Below, one piece after another: positions 49,274-58,188 of a stretch of 64,000 bases of DNA. The notes below the pieces were generated by a model. It saw only the letters and a program-made list of their open reading frames with translations. It was not told where the DNA came from and did not search any database. The position numbers were made by a program, and so were the translations under genes. The DNA is from Polymorphum gilvum SL003B-26A1 (GTDB lineage: Bacteria > Pseudomonadota > Alphaproteobacteria > Rhizobiales > Stappiaceae), in assembly GCF_000192745.1 (NCBI RefSeq), contig NC_015259.1, positions 2,247,001-2,311,000 on the forward strand. The letters are read 5' to 3'. Each line of letters begins with the position of its first letter. Position 1 is the stretch's first letter.

Positions 49274-50142
49274 TTGAGCAATCCCTTGCGGCGCGCGGAG
49301 AATTCGGGATGGGCGGCGAAATCGGGCAGGGGCGGGGTCCAGCGCTCCGCGGTGGGCCTGAAGCTGAAGCGGAACGGATCGCGCCCGTGCACCTGCCAGT
49401 GGATGGTGTCGTCGAGTTCCAGCATGCCGAAGGCGCCGGCCGGTTCGCCGCGGGTCGTGAAGCTTTCCGTCAGGGACTGCTGGGTCAGGTGCGTGATGCC
49501 GTCGACCGTCGTCACCGTGTTCCAGTGGACGTGCCCGGCGATGCAGGCGACTGGCACCCTGGCCTGGGCCAGCGCGGCGCGGGCGCGCTCGGCCATCGGA
49601 TAGGTCGAGGCGGAGGGGTTCCTTTCGAAATAGTAGTTGCCGGTCTGAGCGTGTCCGGACACCGGCACGTGGCTGACGACCAGCAGCGGCCGGTTCGCCG
49701 TCTGGGCGAGGCGCGACAGCCAGAGCAGGTCGGCCTCTCGCAGCACGAAGCCCGAATGGTCGGCCGTGCGCAGGATTTTCGCATCGGCGCGCCACAGCGC
49801 GATGCGCCAGTCGCCGGCATCGATCACGGTATTGCCCATCGGCTGGCCGAGGATCTCCTCGTTGTCCTCGACCTCGAGATAATCCCGGTCGTGGTTGCCA
49901 TTGAGATGATGGATCGGGGCGTCGACCGCCTTGAAGGCTTCGGCGACCTCGCGTTGAAGCGCGAGGTCCGCGTCGCGGTCGACGTCGGAAATCCGGTCAC
50001 CGAGATCAAGGACGAAGTCGGGGCGGGCGTCGTTGGCGAAGCGGGCGAATTCCCCCATCAGGTCGAGGGCGGTGTCGCCGCGCTTGGTGGCGGACGGCGC
50101 GCCGTGATGGATGTCGGTGACGATGCAGATGCGGACGGACAC
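49270..50142 (-). CDS. calcineurin-like metallophosphoesterase
   Basis: The 290-residue protein shows the full set of two-metal ligands: IVTDIHHG, DLGDRISD, LNGNHDRDYL, VVSHVPVSGH and IAGHVHWN. Such enzymes hydrolyse phosphodiesters or monoesters. There is no signal peptide, so it acts in the cytoplasm on an imported substrate. The start is a GTG at 50140-50142 with AAGGAAG before it. A longer ATG reading would encode a strong hairpin and is rejected. It lies between a binding protein and the ATPase of the transporter. Confidence 0.88.
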   Translation of the reverse strand: MSVRICIVTDIHHGAPSATKRGDTALDLMGEFARFANDARPDFVLDLGDRISDVDRDADLALQREVAEAFKAVDAPIHHLNGNHDRDYLEVEDNEEILGQPMGNTVIDAGDWRIALWRADAKILRTADHSGFVLREADLLWLSRLAQTANRPLLVVSHVPVSGHAQTGNYYFERNPSASTYPMAERARAALAQARVPVACIAGHVHWNTVTTVDGITHLTQQSLTESFTTRGEPAGAFGMLELDDTIHWQVHGRDPFRFSFRPTAERWTPPLPDFAAHPEFSARRKGLLK

Positions 50143-50173
50143 GGGCAGATCTTCCTTGGCAGAATGGGGAGGA

Positions 50174-50201
50174 GAGGACGCCGCCGACCGGCGGCGTCCT
50201 C
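50174..50201 (-). terminator. hairpin after the binding-protein gene
   Basis: A perfect 13-bp stem (GAGGACGCCGCCG with its complement, 2-base centre) lies 9 bp after the binding-protein stop on the minus strand. No T-run follows. It is probably an mRNA-stabilising or attenuating element that keeps the binding protein in excess over downstream products. Confidence 0.6.
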
Positions 50202-50209
50202 GTTTCATG

Positions 50210-51757
50210 TCAGTTGAAAGAGATCGAGCCGGCGCGGAAATCGAGCACGTAGGGGATGTGGCCCGGCTTGGGCGCCCAGTCGATGCCCGCCTTCATCGCC
50301 CAGGACTCATAGGGGCGGTAAAGCGGCAGGACCGGGGGATCGTTCTTGATCTTCTCCATCAGTTCGGCGTAGGCGGCGCGGCGCAGTTCGACGTCGCCTG
50401 AGAAGCGGAAGCGGTCCCAGATCTCGGCATAGTCGGCGTCGGTGTTGAACCGGCCTTCGGATTGCGACGGACCGCCGGGCGCCCACATGACGCCGAAGCT
50501 GCCGAACGGATCGGCAAAATACATCGGGTTGGACCAGTTGCGGACCATCAGGTCCGGCGAGTTTCCGGTCCACTTGTCGCCGACGTTGACCTTGCCCTTG
50601 ACGCCGACCTCGGCCCACATCTCCATGATCGCCTGGGCGGCGAGCAGGCCGTTGGTGTAGTAGCCGGCGGCAGTGTCGAAGGTAATCTCGAAGCCGTCGT
50701 AGCCGGCCTCCTTGAGCAGTGCCTTCGCCTGTTCGGGATCGTATTCGAAGGTGGTCAGCTCGGGCATGTAGAGCTGGCCGAATTCCTCCATCGTGTGGGT
50801 GGAGGGCACCACCGCCTTGCCGAGCCAGAGCGCCTCGTTGAGGGTGTCGCGGTCGATCGCCAGCGACAGCGCCCGGCGGATGCGCGCATCCTTCAGCTTG
50901 GGATGGTTCTGGTTCATGATCATGACGTGGAACAGCGCGGTCGGAGCGCCGGCGGCCTTGATCGCCGGATCGCTGTCGATCAGGGCGAGCTGGTCGGGCG
51001 CGATGTTGGTGACGATGTCGGCCTCGCCGGTCTTCAGCGCGGTGATGCGCGAGGCGGTTTCCGGCATGTGCTTGACCGTCACCCGGTCGAGCGGCGCCTT
51101 CTCGCCCCAGAAGCCGTCGAAGCGCTCCCAGACGATGCGTTCACCCGGAACGAACTCGGCGACGCGATAGGGGCCAGTGCCGACCGGCTTGAGCGAGAAG
51201 GCCTCGTAGTCGTCGTTCTCGATCGCGTTCGGATCGCCGGCGAGCGACTTGGTGTAGTCCTCGGGAACGATCATGACCTGCTGCAGATTCAGCAGCGTCT
51301 CCCACAGCGGCTCGGCGCGCTTGGCGTGGACGCGCACGGTGTAGTCGTCGACCTTCTCGGCCCGGTCGAAATTGTTCAGCCGGTCGCGCGAGCGCACCTG
51401 GTAGGGCGGAAACTCGGCCTGGAACATGCGGTTGAGCGAGAACACCACGTCGTCGGCGGTCATGGCCTCGCCGTTGTGGAACGTCACGCCTTCGCGCAGC
51501 TTGAGTTCCATGACGGTCGGTTCGATCAGCGTCCAGGACGTCGCCAGCGCCGGAACCCATTCGGTTTCGGTGGTGTCGTGGTTGCGGCCGATGAGCGTGT
51601 CGAAGACGTTGTAGTAGAACTGCGAGCCGACGTTGGAATGGTCGCGGCCCGGATCCAGGTAGCTGGAGACGTTGGCGGCGCCGACGGTCAGTTCGGCGGA
51701 GAAGGCGCCGGTGGCGAGCACCGAGGCGAGGGCAGTGGTTGCCAGAAGTTTCTTCAT
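50210..51757 (-). CDS. ABC transporter substrate-binding protein, family 5 (dipeptide/oligopeptide type)
   Basis: The 515-residue periplasmic protein has a signal peptide (MKKLLATTALASVLATGAFS, cut before AEL) and the family 5 layout. It shows LREGVTFHNGEAMTADDVVFSL, GTGPYRVAEFVPGERIVWERF and IRRALSLAIDRDTLNEALW. These proteins bind peptides but also other large solutes. The operon's two phosphatase genes suggest a phosphorylated ligand. The ATG is at 51755-51757. A longer reading would cover the permease gene. Confidence 0.9.
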   Translation of the reverse strand: MKKLLATTALASVLATGAFSAELTVGAANVSSYLDPGRDHSNVGSQFYYNVFDTLIGRNHDTTETEWVPALATSWTLIEPTVMELKLREGVTFHNGEAMTADDVVFSLNRMFQAEFPPYQVRSRDRLNNFDRAEKVDDYTVRVHAKRAEPLWETLLNLQQVMIVPEDYTKSLAGDPNAIENDDYEAFSLKPVGTGPYRVAEFVPGERIVWERFDGFWGEKAPLDRVTVKHMPETASRITALKTGEADIVTNIAPDQLALIDSDPAIKAAGAPTALFHVMIMNQNHPKLKDARIRRALSLAIDRDTLNEALWLGKAVVPSTHTMEEFGQLYMPELTTFEYDPEQAKALLKEAGYDGFEITFDTAAGYYTNGLLAAQAIMEMWAEVGVKGKVNVGDKWTGNSPDLMVRNWSNPMYFADPFGSFGVMWAPGGPSQSEGRFNTDADYAEIWDRFRFSGDVELRRAAYAELMEKIKNDPPVLPLYRPYESWAMKAGIDWAPKPGHIPYVLDFRAGSISFN

Positions 51758-51819
51758 CGTAAGCCTCCAAGGCTTGTTGAGAGGGAATCTGCGGCCTTTG
51801 CGGCTTCTGTTCTTGGATT

Positions 51820-52734
51820 TCAGCGAGCGCGAAGGCGCACGTCGGCGCGGTCGCGCAGCCAGTCGCCGAGGATCTGCACGGCGAAGGTGAGGAACAGGAT
51901 CATCACGGCCGGGGCGACGACGATCCACGGTGCCGTCGGCAGGTAGTCGCGGCCGATGCCGACCATGGAGCCGAGCGTCGCGGTCGGCGGCTGGACGCCG
52001 AGGCCGAGGAAGGACAGCGTCGATTCCAACAGCACGATATTGGAAAAGCTGAGGGTGAACTGCACCACCAGCGGCGAGGCGATGTTGGGCAGGATGTGGC
52101 GGAAGGCGATCCGGTGCGGCGCGGCGCCGGCGGCGCGGGCGGCCTCGATGAAGGGCATCTGCACCAGCTTGCGCACCTCTGCGCGGACGATGCGGGCGTA
52201 TTGCTCCCAGCCGTAGAGACCGAGCACGAGGATCATGATCTCCAGACTGCTGCCGAAGAGGGCCAGGATGAGCAGGGCGACGAGGGTGAAGGGAATGGCG
52301 ATCTGGGCGTCGACCAGCCCCATCACGAAATCCTCGAACAGGCCGCCGACGAGACCGGCCAGAAGTCCCAGAAATCCGCCGATCGCGAGGCCCAGCATCG
52401 CTCCCATCAGGGCCAGGGCGAAGGTCAGGCGCAGGCCGTAGAGGCAGCGGGAGAAGATGTCGCGGCCGAGTTCGTCGGTGCCGAGCAGGAAGCCGGCCTT
52501 GTAGCGCTCGAAGCCGAGGGGCGGGCGCAGGCGCGAGATCAGGCTCTGGGCGTTGGGGTCGAAGGGGGCGACGAGGGGGGCGGCGAGGGCGACGACAACC
52601 AGCAGAAGGGCGGTCAGCAGGGCCGCGCGCTGGATCCAGTTGGCCTGGGTCCACAGGGACGCCAGCGGCTCTATCCACGCCGGCAGGCGCCGGACTCGAA
52701 CCGCGGGCGAGAGCGAGGAAGCGAGGTCCGTCAT
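51820..52734 (-). CDS. ABC transporter permease, DppC type
   Basis: The 304-residue membrane protein has an N-terminal helix and the family signature near LGTDELGRDIFSRCLYGLRL. The EAARAAGAAPHRIAFRHILPN loop contacts the ATPase, and ESTLSFLGLGVQPPTATLG is also typical. It forms the channel with the DppB-type protein. The ATG follows AAAGGAT. It starts 4 bp after the DppB-type stop. Confidence 0.92.
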   Translation of the reverse strand: MTDLASSLSPAVRVRRLPAWIEPLASLWTQANWIQRAALLTALLLVVVALAAPLVAPFDPNAQSLISRLRPPLGFERYKAGFLLGTDELGRDIFSRCLYGLRLTFALALMGAMLGLAIGGFLGLLAGLVGGLFEDFVMGLVDAQIAIPFTLVALLILALFGSSLEIMILVLGLYGWEQYARIVRAEVRKLVQMPFIEAARAAGAAPHRIAFRHILPNIASPLVVQFTLSFSNIVLLESTLSFLGLGVQPPTATLGSMVGIGRDYLPTAPWIVVAPAVMILFLTFAVQILGDWLRDRADVRLRAR

Positions 52735-52738
52735 GGGT

Positions 52739-53665
52739 TTATCCTTTGGCCAAGCGGATGCGCGGGTCGGCGTAGGCATAGGCGATATCCACCAGCGCGT
52801 TGATGACGACGACGGCGACGGCGACCGTCAGCACGCCGAACTGCAGGACCGGGTAGTCGCGCAGCAGGGCCGAGCGCACGAGCAGGTGGCCGATGCCCGG
52901 CCAGGCGAAGATCGCTTCGATGACGACGCTGCCGGCAGCGGCGAGGCCGGCGACCTGGAGGCCGATCACGGAGAGGATCGTGATGGCCGCGTTGCGGAGC
53001 CCGTGCTTCAGGATAACCGTCTGTTCGGAAAGGCCTTTTGCCCGCGCGGTGCGCATGTAGTCCTGGCTCAGGACGTCGAGCATGGCGTTGCGGGTGAAGC
53101 GGGTGAGGGCGGCGACGAGGACGCCGGAGAGCGCCAGCGTGGGCATCAGGAAGTGCCACGGCGTGCCGTTGCCGACGACCGGCAGCCAGTTGAGGGTGTA
53201 GGAAAACACCAGCACCAGCAGGGTCGCGATGACGAAGTTGGGCACCGCATAGCCGAGGAAGGCGACCACCATGACGGCGCTGCCGAGCCAGGACTTGCGG
53301 TATAGCGCGGCCAGCACGCCAAGCGGCAGGGAGACCAGCAGGGTGAACCCGACGGCGCTGACAAGCAATTGAAACGAAGGCCAGATCCGCTCCGCGACGA
53401 TCTCCGCGACGGGCCTGCGCTCAAGGAAGGAAAGGCCGAACCGGCCATCGGCGATGGCGGCCAGGTAGCGCCAGTACTGGGTCCAGACCGAGCCGTCGAG
53501 GCCGTAGTAGGCGATCAGCAGGGCGCGGTCTTCCTGTGTGATACCTTCACCGATGACGAAATCAATGGGGTTGCCGGACAGGCGCGTGGCGAAGAACACC
53601 AGCGTCACGATGACGAACAGGGTAACGGCCATCTTGACCAGGGTGCGGAGCGCGAAGGCCAGCAT
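52739..53665 (-). CDS. ABC transporter permease, DppB type
   Basis: The 308-residue membrane protein has about six helices and the DppB features VTLVFFATRLSGNPIDFVIG and YMRTARAKGLSEQTVILKHGLRNA (in part). FAWPGIGHLLVRSALLRDYP is at the end. The ATG overlaps the HAD gene's stop (ATGA), so the phosphatase and the transporter are translated as one unit. Confidence 0.92.
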   Translation of the reverse strand: MLAFALRTLVKMAVTLFVIVTLVFFATRLSGNPIDFVIGEGITQEDRALLIAYYGLDGSVWTQYWRYLAAIADGRFGLSFLERRPVAEIVAERIWPSFQLLVSAVGFTLLVSLPLGVLAALYRKSWLGSAVMVVAFLGYAVPNFVIATLLVLVFSYTLNWLPVVGNGTPWHFLMPTLALSGVLVAALTRFTRNAMLDVLSQDYMRTARAKGLSEQTVILKHGLRNAAITILSVIGLQVAGLAAAGSVVIEAIFAWPGIGHLLVRSALLRDYPVLQFGVLTVAVAVVVINALVDIAYAYADPRIRLAKG

Positions 53666-54501
53666 CACAAGGCTCCTACATGTGTCCGGAAAGGCACCGG
53701 ATCGCCGCCGGACTCCGGCCGACCCGCTGCCGGGGAGGTGCTGCGGCCAGCGGCGGTGCCGGGTGCGAGCGTGGGAGCGGCGACGTGGAGGAAGTCGATC
53801 CCCGCGGCGGCGGCGGCCGCGCCGTCGGTCTCGGCGTTGTCGCCGACGAAGACCGAGCGGTCGGCCGGTACGCCGGCGCGGGCGAGGGCGAGGTCGACCA
53901 GGGCGCGCTCGGGCTTGCCGAAGGCGCGGTAGCGGACCTCCGGCCAGCAGGCCCGGACCGCCGCCAGAAGGGCGCCGGTCTCGGGCACAGGCTCGCCGTC
54001 GGCTCCGGGGTGGGTGCGGTCCAGGTTGGTGACCCAGAGGTCGGCGCCGGCGCGGACCGCCCGAAGCAGCGATGTCAGGCCGGCGATGGCGAAGCGGCTG
54101 TCGCGGGCGAGCAGCACGACGTCGGGCCGGTCGGGTGAGAGGTCGAGGCCGAGGCCGTCGGCCAGGAGGCGGATCGGTTCCTCGGCATGCAGCGACAGGC
54201 GGGCGCCGGGACGCTCGGCGGCGAGCACGCGCACGGCCTGTTCGCCGGCGAGCAGGATCCGCCCGGGTGCGATCACAAGCCCCATGCCGGCGAGGCGCGC
54301 GGACAGGCTGTCGGCGGTGTCGGAAGAATTGTTGGAGACGAGCCACAGACGGTCGGCGGCGGCGGCGGCGAAACCGGCGGCGCCGTCGAGGAGGCGACCG
54401 TCGGAGACGAGGCAGCCGTCGAGGTCGCACAGCACCGCATCATACCCGGCGACCAGGGCCGGATCGAGGGCCGGGACATGTCTTGTCGTTCTTGCCAGCA
54501 T
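53665..54501 (-). CDS. HAD-superfamily phosphatase, NagD-like (class IIA)
   Basis: The 278-residue protein has all four HAD motifs: DLDGCLVSDGRLLDGA, the threonine/serine motif SNNSSDTADSL, the lysine in FGKPERALVDLAL and VFVGDNAETDGAAAAAAG. NagD-like enzymes remove phosphate from nucleotides, sugars or small organic phosphates. It is the first gene of the operon and shares its stop codon with the permease start. The ATG at 54499-54501 gives the conserved N-terminus. The C-terminal tail after residue 250 is low in conservation. Confidence 0.87.
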   Translation of the reverse strand: MLARTTRHVPALDPALVAGYDAVLCDLDGCLVSDGRLLDGAAGFAAAAADRLWLVSNNSSDTADSLSARLAGMGLVIAPGRILLAGEQAVRVLAAERPGARLSLHAEEPIRLLADGLGLDLSPDRPDVVLLARDSRFAIAGLTSLLRAVRAGADLWVTNLDRTHPGADGEPVPETGALLAAVRACWPEVRYRAFGKPERALVDLALARAGVPADRSVFVGDNAETDGAAAAAAGIDFLHVAAPTLAPGTAAGRSTSPAAGRPESGGDPVPFRTHVGAL

Positions 54502-54629
54502 TGCGTCTTTCCCGCGGGCACAGGCAAGGGCCCGCGCCGGCGTTCGATGGCCATCGGGTGGCCGGGGTCTCGGATGTCCGCTCGGCCGGGCGTCGGGAGG
54601 GAGGGCCGGGCGCTGCGAACGAGAGCAAA

Positions 54630-54658
54630 CTGTCGTGCGACTGTGACGTGGCCGTAAC
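54630..54658. promoter_or_regulatory. Pho-box-like triple direct repeat
   Basis: Three heptamers with exact 11-bp spacing, CTGTCGT (54630), CTGTGAC (54641) and CCGTAAC (54652), resemble the PhoB box (CTGTCAT repeated every 11 bp). They lie in the 227-bp region between the HAD gene and the LysR gene. The operon contains two phosphatase genes and a transporter, which fits phosphate control. The third repeat is the weakest. Confidence 0.5.
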
Positions 54659-54728
54659 AGACCAACCCTAAAGTACGAGCCGGCCAAACCTTTGCTTTGG
54701 CTGGCGCGAAAAAGGGGTCCGTCGGACG

Positions 54729-55634
54729 ATGTCGGTGACGCTTTCCAGGATCAGGGCGGTCAATGCGGTCGCTGCCAGCGGCTCTTTCGCGGCGGCGGCG
54801 CGCGCCTTGCGCATTTCCCAGCCGGCGGTGTCACGCCAGGTGCGAGAGCTGGAAACGGAATACGGGGTGCGGTTGTTCGACCGCAAGAACGGCGTCCTGC
54901 TGCCGACGCCGGTGTGCAGCGAGTTGTGCGACGTGGCCGAGCGGATGGCCGAGGCGGAGCGCGTGGCAACCCGGATCCTGACCCGGCACAACACGCTGCT
55001 GAACGGCCGGCTGACGGTCGGGCTCGGCAACTCGATGCCCGGCATGGCGCTGATCGCAGCCTTCCACAAGCGCCACCCGAGCATCGAGATCGCGGTCGAG
55101 ACCGGATCGCACGAGGACGTCACGCGGGCGGTGCTGACGCGCGAGGTCGACATCGGCGTGCTGCCGGACGTGCCCCGCGACGGACGGTTCCGGCGCGAGC
55201 TGCTGATGCGCCAGAACGTGGTCGCCATCGTCCATCCCGACACTCCGCTTGCCGCCGCGCGGGAGGTCAGCTGCGCCCGGCTGGTGCGCGAGCCGCTGAT
55301 CTTCCGCACGCGTGGCTCGTCGACCCAGCGCGTGGTCGACCGGGCGTTCCGGGCAGCCGGCTTCGATCCGGTGCCGCTGCTGACGCTGGACACGCGCGAC
55401 GCGGTCTACGAGGCGGTGGTCAACGGTCTCGGCGTCGGCTTCATGTGGCGCCACGGGACGGCGCGCACCGACGTGGTGCGCCGTCTGACGGTGCCCGAGA
55501 TGGTCAAGGAATACGAGGAGTCCGCCTTCGCGCTCGCTGACGAGAAAAGCCTGCTGCACGACGCCTTCTTCGCGACGGTGCGCGCGTTCCGGGCCGAGCA
55601 GGAAGGCCCGGACGGCCGGGAGGCGCCGTGCTGA
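54729..55634 (+). CDS. LysR-family regulator, divergent from the phosphatase-transporter operon
   Basis: The 301-residue protein has a helix-turn-helix (VAASGSFAAAARALRISQPAVSRQVRELE in part) and a ligand domain with ETGSHEDVTRAVLTREVDIGV. The body resembles the LysR type linked to aminoethylphosphonate catabolism (TIGR03339). That assignment is from memory of the motif and is not certain. It probably controls the divergent operon. It ends 7 bp before the convergent moeA stop, a position where lexA usually follows moeA in related genomes. Confidence 0.82.
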   Translation: MSVTLSRIRAVNAVAASGSFAAAARALRISQPAVSRQVRELETEYGVRLFDRKNGVLLPTPVCSELCDVAERMAEAERVATRILTRHNTLLNGRLTVGLGNSMPGMALIAAFHKRHPSIEIAVETGSHEDVTRAVLTREVDIGVLPDVPRDGRFRRELLMRQNVVAIVHPDTPLAAAREVSCARLVREPLIFRTRGSSTQRVVDRAFRAAGFDPVPLLTLDTRDAVYEAVVNGLGVGFMWRHGTARTDVVRRLTVPEMVKEYEESAFALADEKSLLHDAFFATVRAFRAEQEGPDGREAPC

Positions 55635-55641
55635 GGCCGCC

Positions 55642-56844
55642 TCAGAGGCGCAGGATCGGCACCGGGGTGCCGGCGTGGAGGGGCGGGGCGAAGGGGGCGC
55701 GGACGATGAGGGCGCCGGACTTCGCCAGCAGCGCCAGCATGGAGCTGTCCTGCCGGTCAAAGGGATGGACGACGAGGGTGCCGTCGTCGTGGCGCGACAG
55801 CGTCGCGCGCAGATAGTCCTGGCGGCGGTCGTTCTCGGCCACCGGACCGCCGAGCACAGCGGTTTCCTCGAACAGGTCGGGGCTGCGGCCGAGCATCGCA
55901 GCAATCAGCGGCCGCAGGAACAGCAGCGCGCAGACCAGGCTGGAGACCGGATTGCCGGGCAGGCCGAGCACCTTCATGGACCCGAGCCGGCCGGCCATCA
56001 GCGGCTTGCCCGGGCGCATGGCGATCTTCCAGAAGGCGAGGTCCATGCCCTCGCCGCCGAGCACTTCCTGGACGAGGTCGTGGTCGCCGACCGAGGCGCC
56101 GCCGAGCGTGACGAGAATGTCGGCGCCGGCCTGCAACGCCTCGCGGACCTTGGCGGCGATGGCGGTCTGGTCGTCGGGGGCGATGCCGAGGTCGAGCGGC
56201 GTGCCGCCGCAGTCCTCCACCAGCGCGGCGACGCCGGCGTGGTTGGAGGCGATGATCTGGTCCGGGCCGGGTTCGGCGCCGGGGGGCACCAGTTCGTCGC
56301 CGGTGGCGACGATGGCGACGAGCGGACGCCGGCGGACCGGCAGCCTCGCGTGGTTCATGGCGGCGGCGAGAGCAAGCGTGCGGTAGTCGAGCCGGGCGCC
56401 GGCATGGATCAGGGCCTCGTCCTTGCGGAAGTCGAGGCCGGCGGGGCGGATGAACTGGCCGGGCGCGGGCCGTTCCAGCGCGGTGACGGTGTCGCCGTCG
56501 CGGCGGGCGTCCTCCTGGATCAGGATCGCGTCAGCGCCCTCGGGAACGGGCGCGCCGGTGAAGATGCGCACCGCCTGGCCCGGGGCGAGCGCGCCGGCAA
56601 AGCCGTGGCCGGCCGGCGCCTCGCCGACGACCTCAAGCGTCGCGGGCAGGGTTTCGAGATCGGAGAGGCGGACCGCATAGCCGTCCATGGCGGAGGCCGG
56701 GAACGGCGGCTGGGTCCGGGTCGCGGCGAGATCTTCGGCGAGCACGCGGCCGTTCGCCTGGGCCAGCGGCACCTGTTCCGTCCCGAGTGGCGCCACGCCG
56801 TCGAGCAGGCGGGCGCGCGCTTCGGCAACCGGCATCAGGCTCAT
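55642..56844 (-). CDS. moeA: molybdopterin molybdenumtransferase MoeA
   Basis: This 400-residue enzyme inserts molybdate into adenylylated molybdopterin. It shows PPFPASAMDGYAVR, IFTGAPVPEGADAILIQED, VAIVATGDELVPPG, ILVTLGGASVGDHDLV and LGLPGNPVSSLVCALLF, all typical of MoeA. It is the last gene of the ppiD-trpD-trpC-moaC-moeA unit. moaC ends 1 bp upstream, so the two are coupled. It should supply the cofactor to FdsA. Confidence 0.95.
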   Translation of the reverse strand: MSLMPVAEARARLLDGVAPLGTEQVPLAQANGRVLAEDLAATRTQPPFPASAMDGYAVRLSDLETLPATLEVVGEAPAGHGFAGALAPGQAVRIFTGAPVPEGADAILIQEDARRDGDTVTALERPAPGQFIRPAGLDFRKDEALIHAGARLDYRTLALAAAMNHARLPVRRRPLVAIVATGDELVPPGAEPGPDQIIASNHAGVAALVEDCGGTPLDLGIAPDDQTAIAAKVREALQAGADILVTLGGASVGDHDLVQEVLGGEGMDLAFWKIAMRPGKPLMAGRLGSMKVLGLPGNPVSSLVCALLFLRPLIAAMLGRSPDLFEETAVLGGPVAENDRRQDYLRATLSRHDDGTLVVHPFDRQDSSMLALLAKSGALIVRAPFAPPLHAGTPVPILRL

Positions 56845-56845
56845 G

Positions 56846-57349
56846 TCAGTCGGCTCCCTCGGTACGCCAGTGGCCAGAGCGGCCGCCGGACTTTTCCTCC
56901 AGGCGAATGTCGCCGATGACCATGCCGCGGTCGACGGCCTTGGCCATGTCGTAGATGGTCAGGCAGGCGACGGAACAGGCCGTCATCGCCTCCATCTCGA
57001 CGCCGGTCTGGCCGGTCACCTTGGCCATGGCGCGCACCCTGAGGCCGGGCAGGGCCGGATCGGGCTCGATGTCGACGGTGACCTTGGACAGGGCGAGCGG
57101 ATGGCACAGCGGAATGAGCTCATGCGTGCGCTTGGCCGCCATGATGCCGGCGATGCGCGCGGTGCCGAGGACGTCGCCCTTCTTCGCGTTGCCCGCGACG
57201 ATGAGATCAAGCGTCTCGGGCGCCATGGTGACCGTGCCGGTGACGACGGCGATCCGGCTGGTGACCGCCTTGTCGGAGACGTCGACCATATGCGCCGCGC
57301 CCCGGGCGTCCAGATGGGTCAGGTGGGACTGGTCGCCGCGCGCGCTCAT
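56846..57349 (-). CDS. moaC: cyclic pyranopterin monophosphate synthase MoaC
   Basis: The 167-residue enzyme makes cyclic pyranopterin monophosphate, working after MoaA. It shows [23 protein letters not shown] (in part), [33 protein letters not shown] and [14 protein letters not shown], which hold the active-site residues. It is full length. trpC ends 4 bp upstream and moeA begins 1 bp downstream. Confidence 0.96.
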   Translation of the reverse strand: MSARGDQSHLTHLDARGAAHMVDVSDKAVTSRIAVVTGTVTMAPETLDLIVAGNAKKGDVLGTARIAGIMAAKRTHELIPLCHPLALSKVTVDIEPDPALPGLRVRAMAKVTGQTGVEMEAMTACSVACLTIYDMAKAVDRGMVIGDIRLEEKSGGRSGHWRTEGAD

Positions 57350-57353
57350 GCCG

Positions 57354-58184
57354 TCATCCCGCCGTCATCGCCGCGGCGCCGGTCGCGGACTGAGGACGCG
57401 CCAGCAGCGCGCGGGTGGCAGCCTCGACGTCGTCCTGGCGCATCAGGCTTTCGCCGATCAGGAAGGTGGAGATGCCGACGGCGTTCATGCGGGCAAGGTC
57501 GGCGGGCGTGAACAGGCCCGATTCGCCGACGACGATGCGGTCGGCCGGCACCATCGGGGCGAGCCGTTCGCTCGTTTCCAGCCGGGTCTCGAAGGTCTTC
57601 AGGTTGCGGTTGTTGATGCCGACGAGGCGCGACGACAGGCGCAGCGCGCGCTCCAGCTCGGCCTCGTCGTGGACCTCGAGCAGCACGTCCATGCCGAGTT
57701 CGAAGGCGGTGTCCTCGAGCGCCTTCGCCGTGGCGTCGTCGACGCCGGCGAGGATGATCAGGATGCAGTCGGCGCCCCAGGCGCGCGCCTCGTGGACCTG
57801 GTAGGTGTCGTAGAGAAAGTCCTTGCGCAGGGCCGGCAGGGAGACGGCGGCGCGCGCGGCGCCGAGGTATTCCGGCCGGCCCTGGAACGACGGCGTGTCG
57901 GTCAGCACCGACAGGCAGGCGGCGCCGCCGGCCTGGTAGGCGCGGGCGAGGGCCGGCGGGTCGAAGTCGGCGCGAATCAGGCCGCGGGACGGGCTCGCCT
58001 TCTTGATCTCGGCGATGAGGGCATAGGCGCCGGCGGCGAGTTTCGCCTCGATGGCGCGCAGGAAACCGCGCGGCGGCCCGGCGTCGGCGATGCGGGCGGC
58101 AAGCTCGGCCAGCGGCACGGCGGCCTTGGCCGCGGCGATCTCCGCGCGCTTGTAGGCCTCGATCTTCTGCAGGATGTCGGCCAT
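57354..58184 (-). CDS. trpC: indole-3-glycerol phosphate synthase
   Basis: The 276-residue TIM-barrel enzyme closes the indole ring in tryptophan synthesis. Motifs are present: [14 protein letters not shown] with the catalytic lysine, [44 protein letters not shown] and [12 protein letters not shown]. The ATG at 58182-58184 gives the usual N-terminus. It lies 4 bp after trpD and 4 bp before moaC. Confidence 0.96.
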   Translation of the reverse strand: MADILQKIEAYKRAEIAAAKAAVPLAELAARIADAGPPRGFLRAIEAKLAAGAYALIAEIKKASPSRGLIRADFDPPALARAYQAGGAACLSVLTDTPSFQGRPEYLGAARAAVSLPALRKDFLYDTYQVHEARAWGADCILIILAGVDDATAKALEDTAFELGMDVLLEVHDEAELERALRLSSRLVGINNRNLKTFETRLETSERLAPMVPADRIVVGESGLFTPADLARMNAVGISTFLIGESLMRQDDVEAATRALLARPQSATGAAAMTAG

Positions 58185-58188
58185 GGCG

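Noticed and set aside
50143-50208. Longer N-terminus for the phosphoesterase
   Set aside because: The extra codons encode the two arms of a 13-bp hairpin. The GTG at 50140-50142 has a good ribosome site and starts right before the conserved strand.
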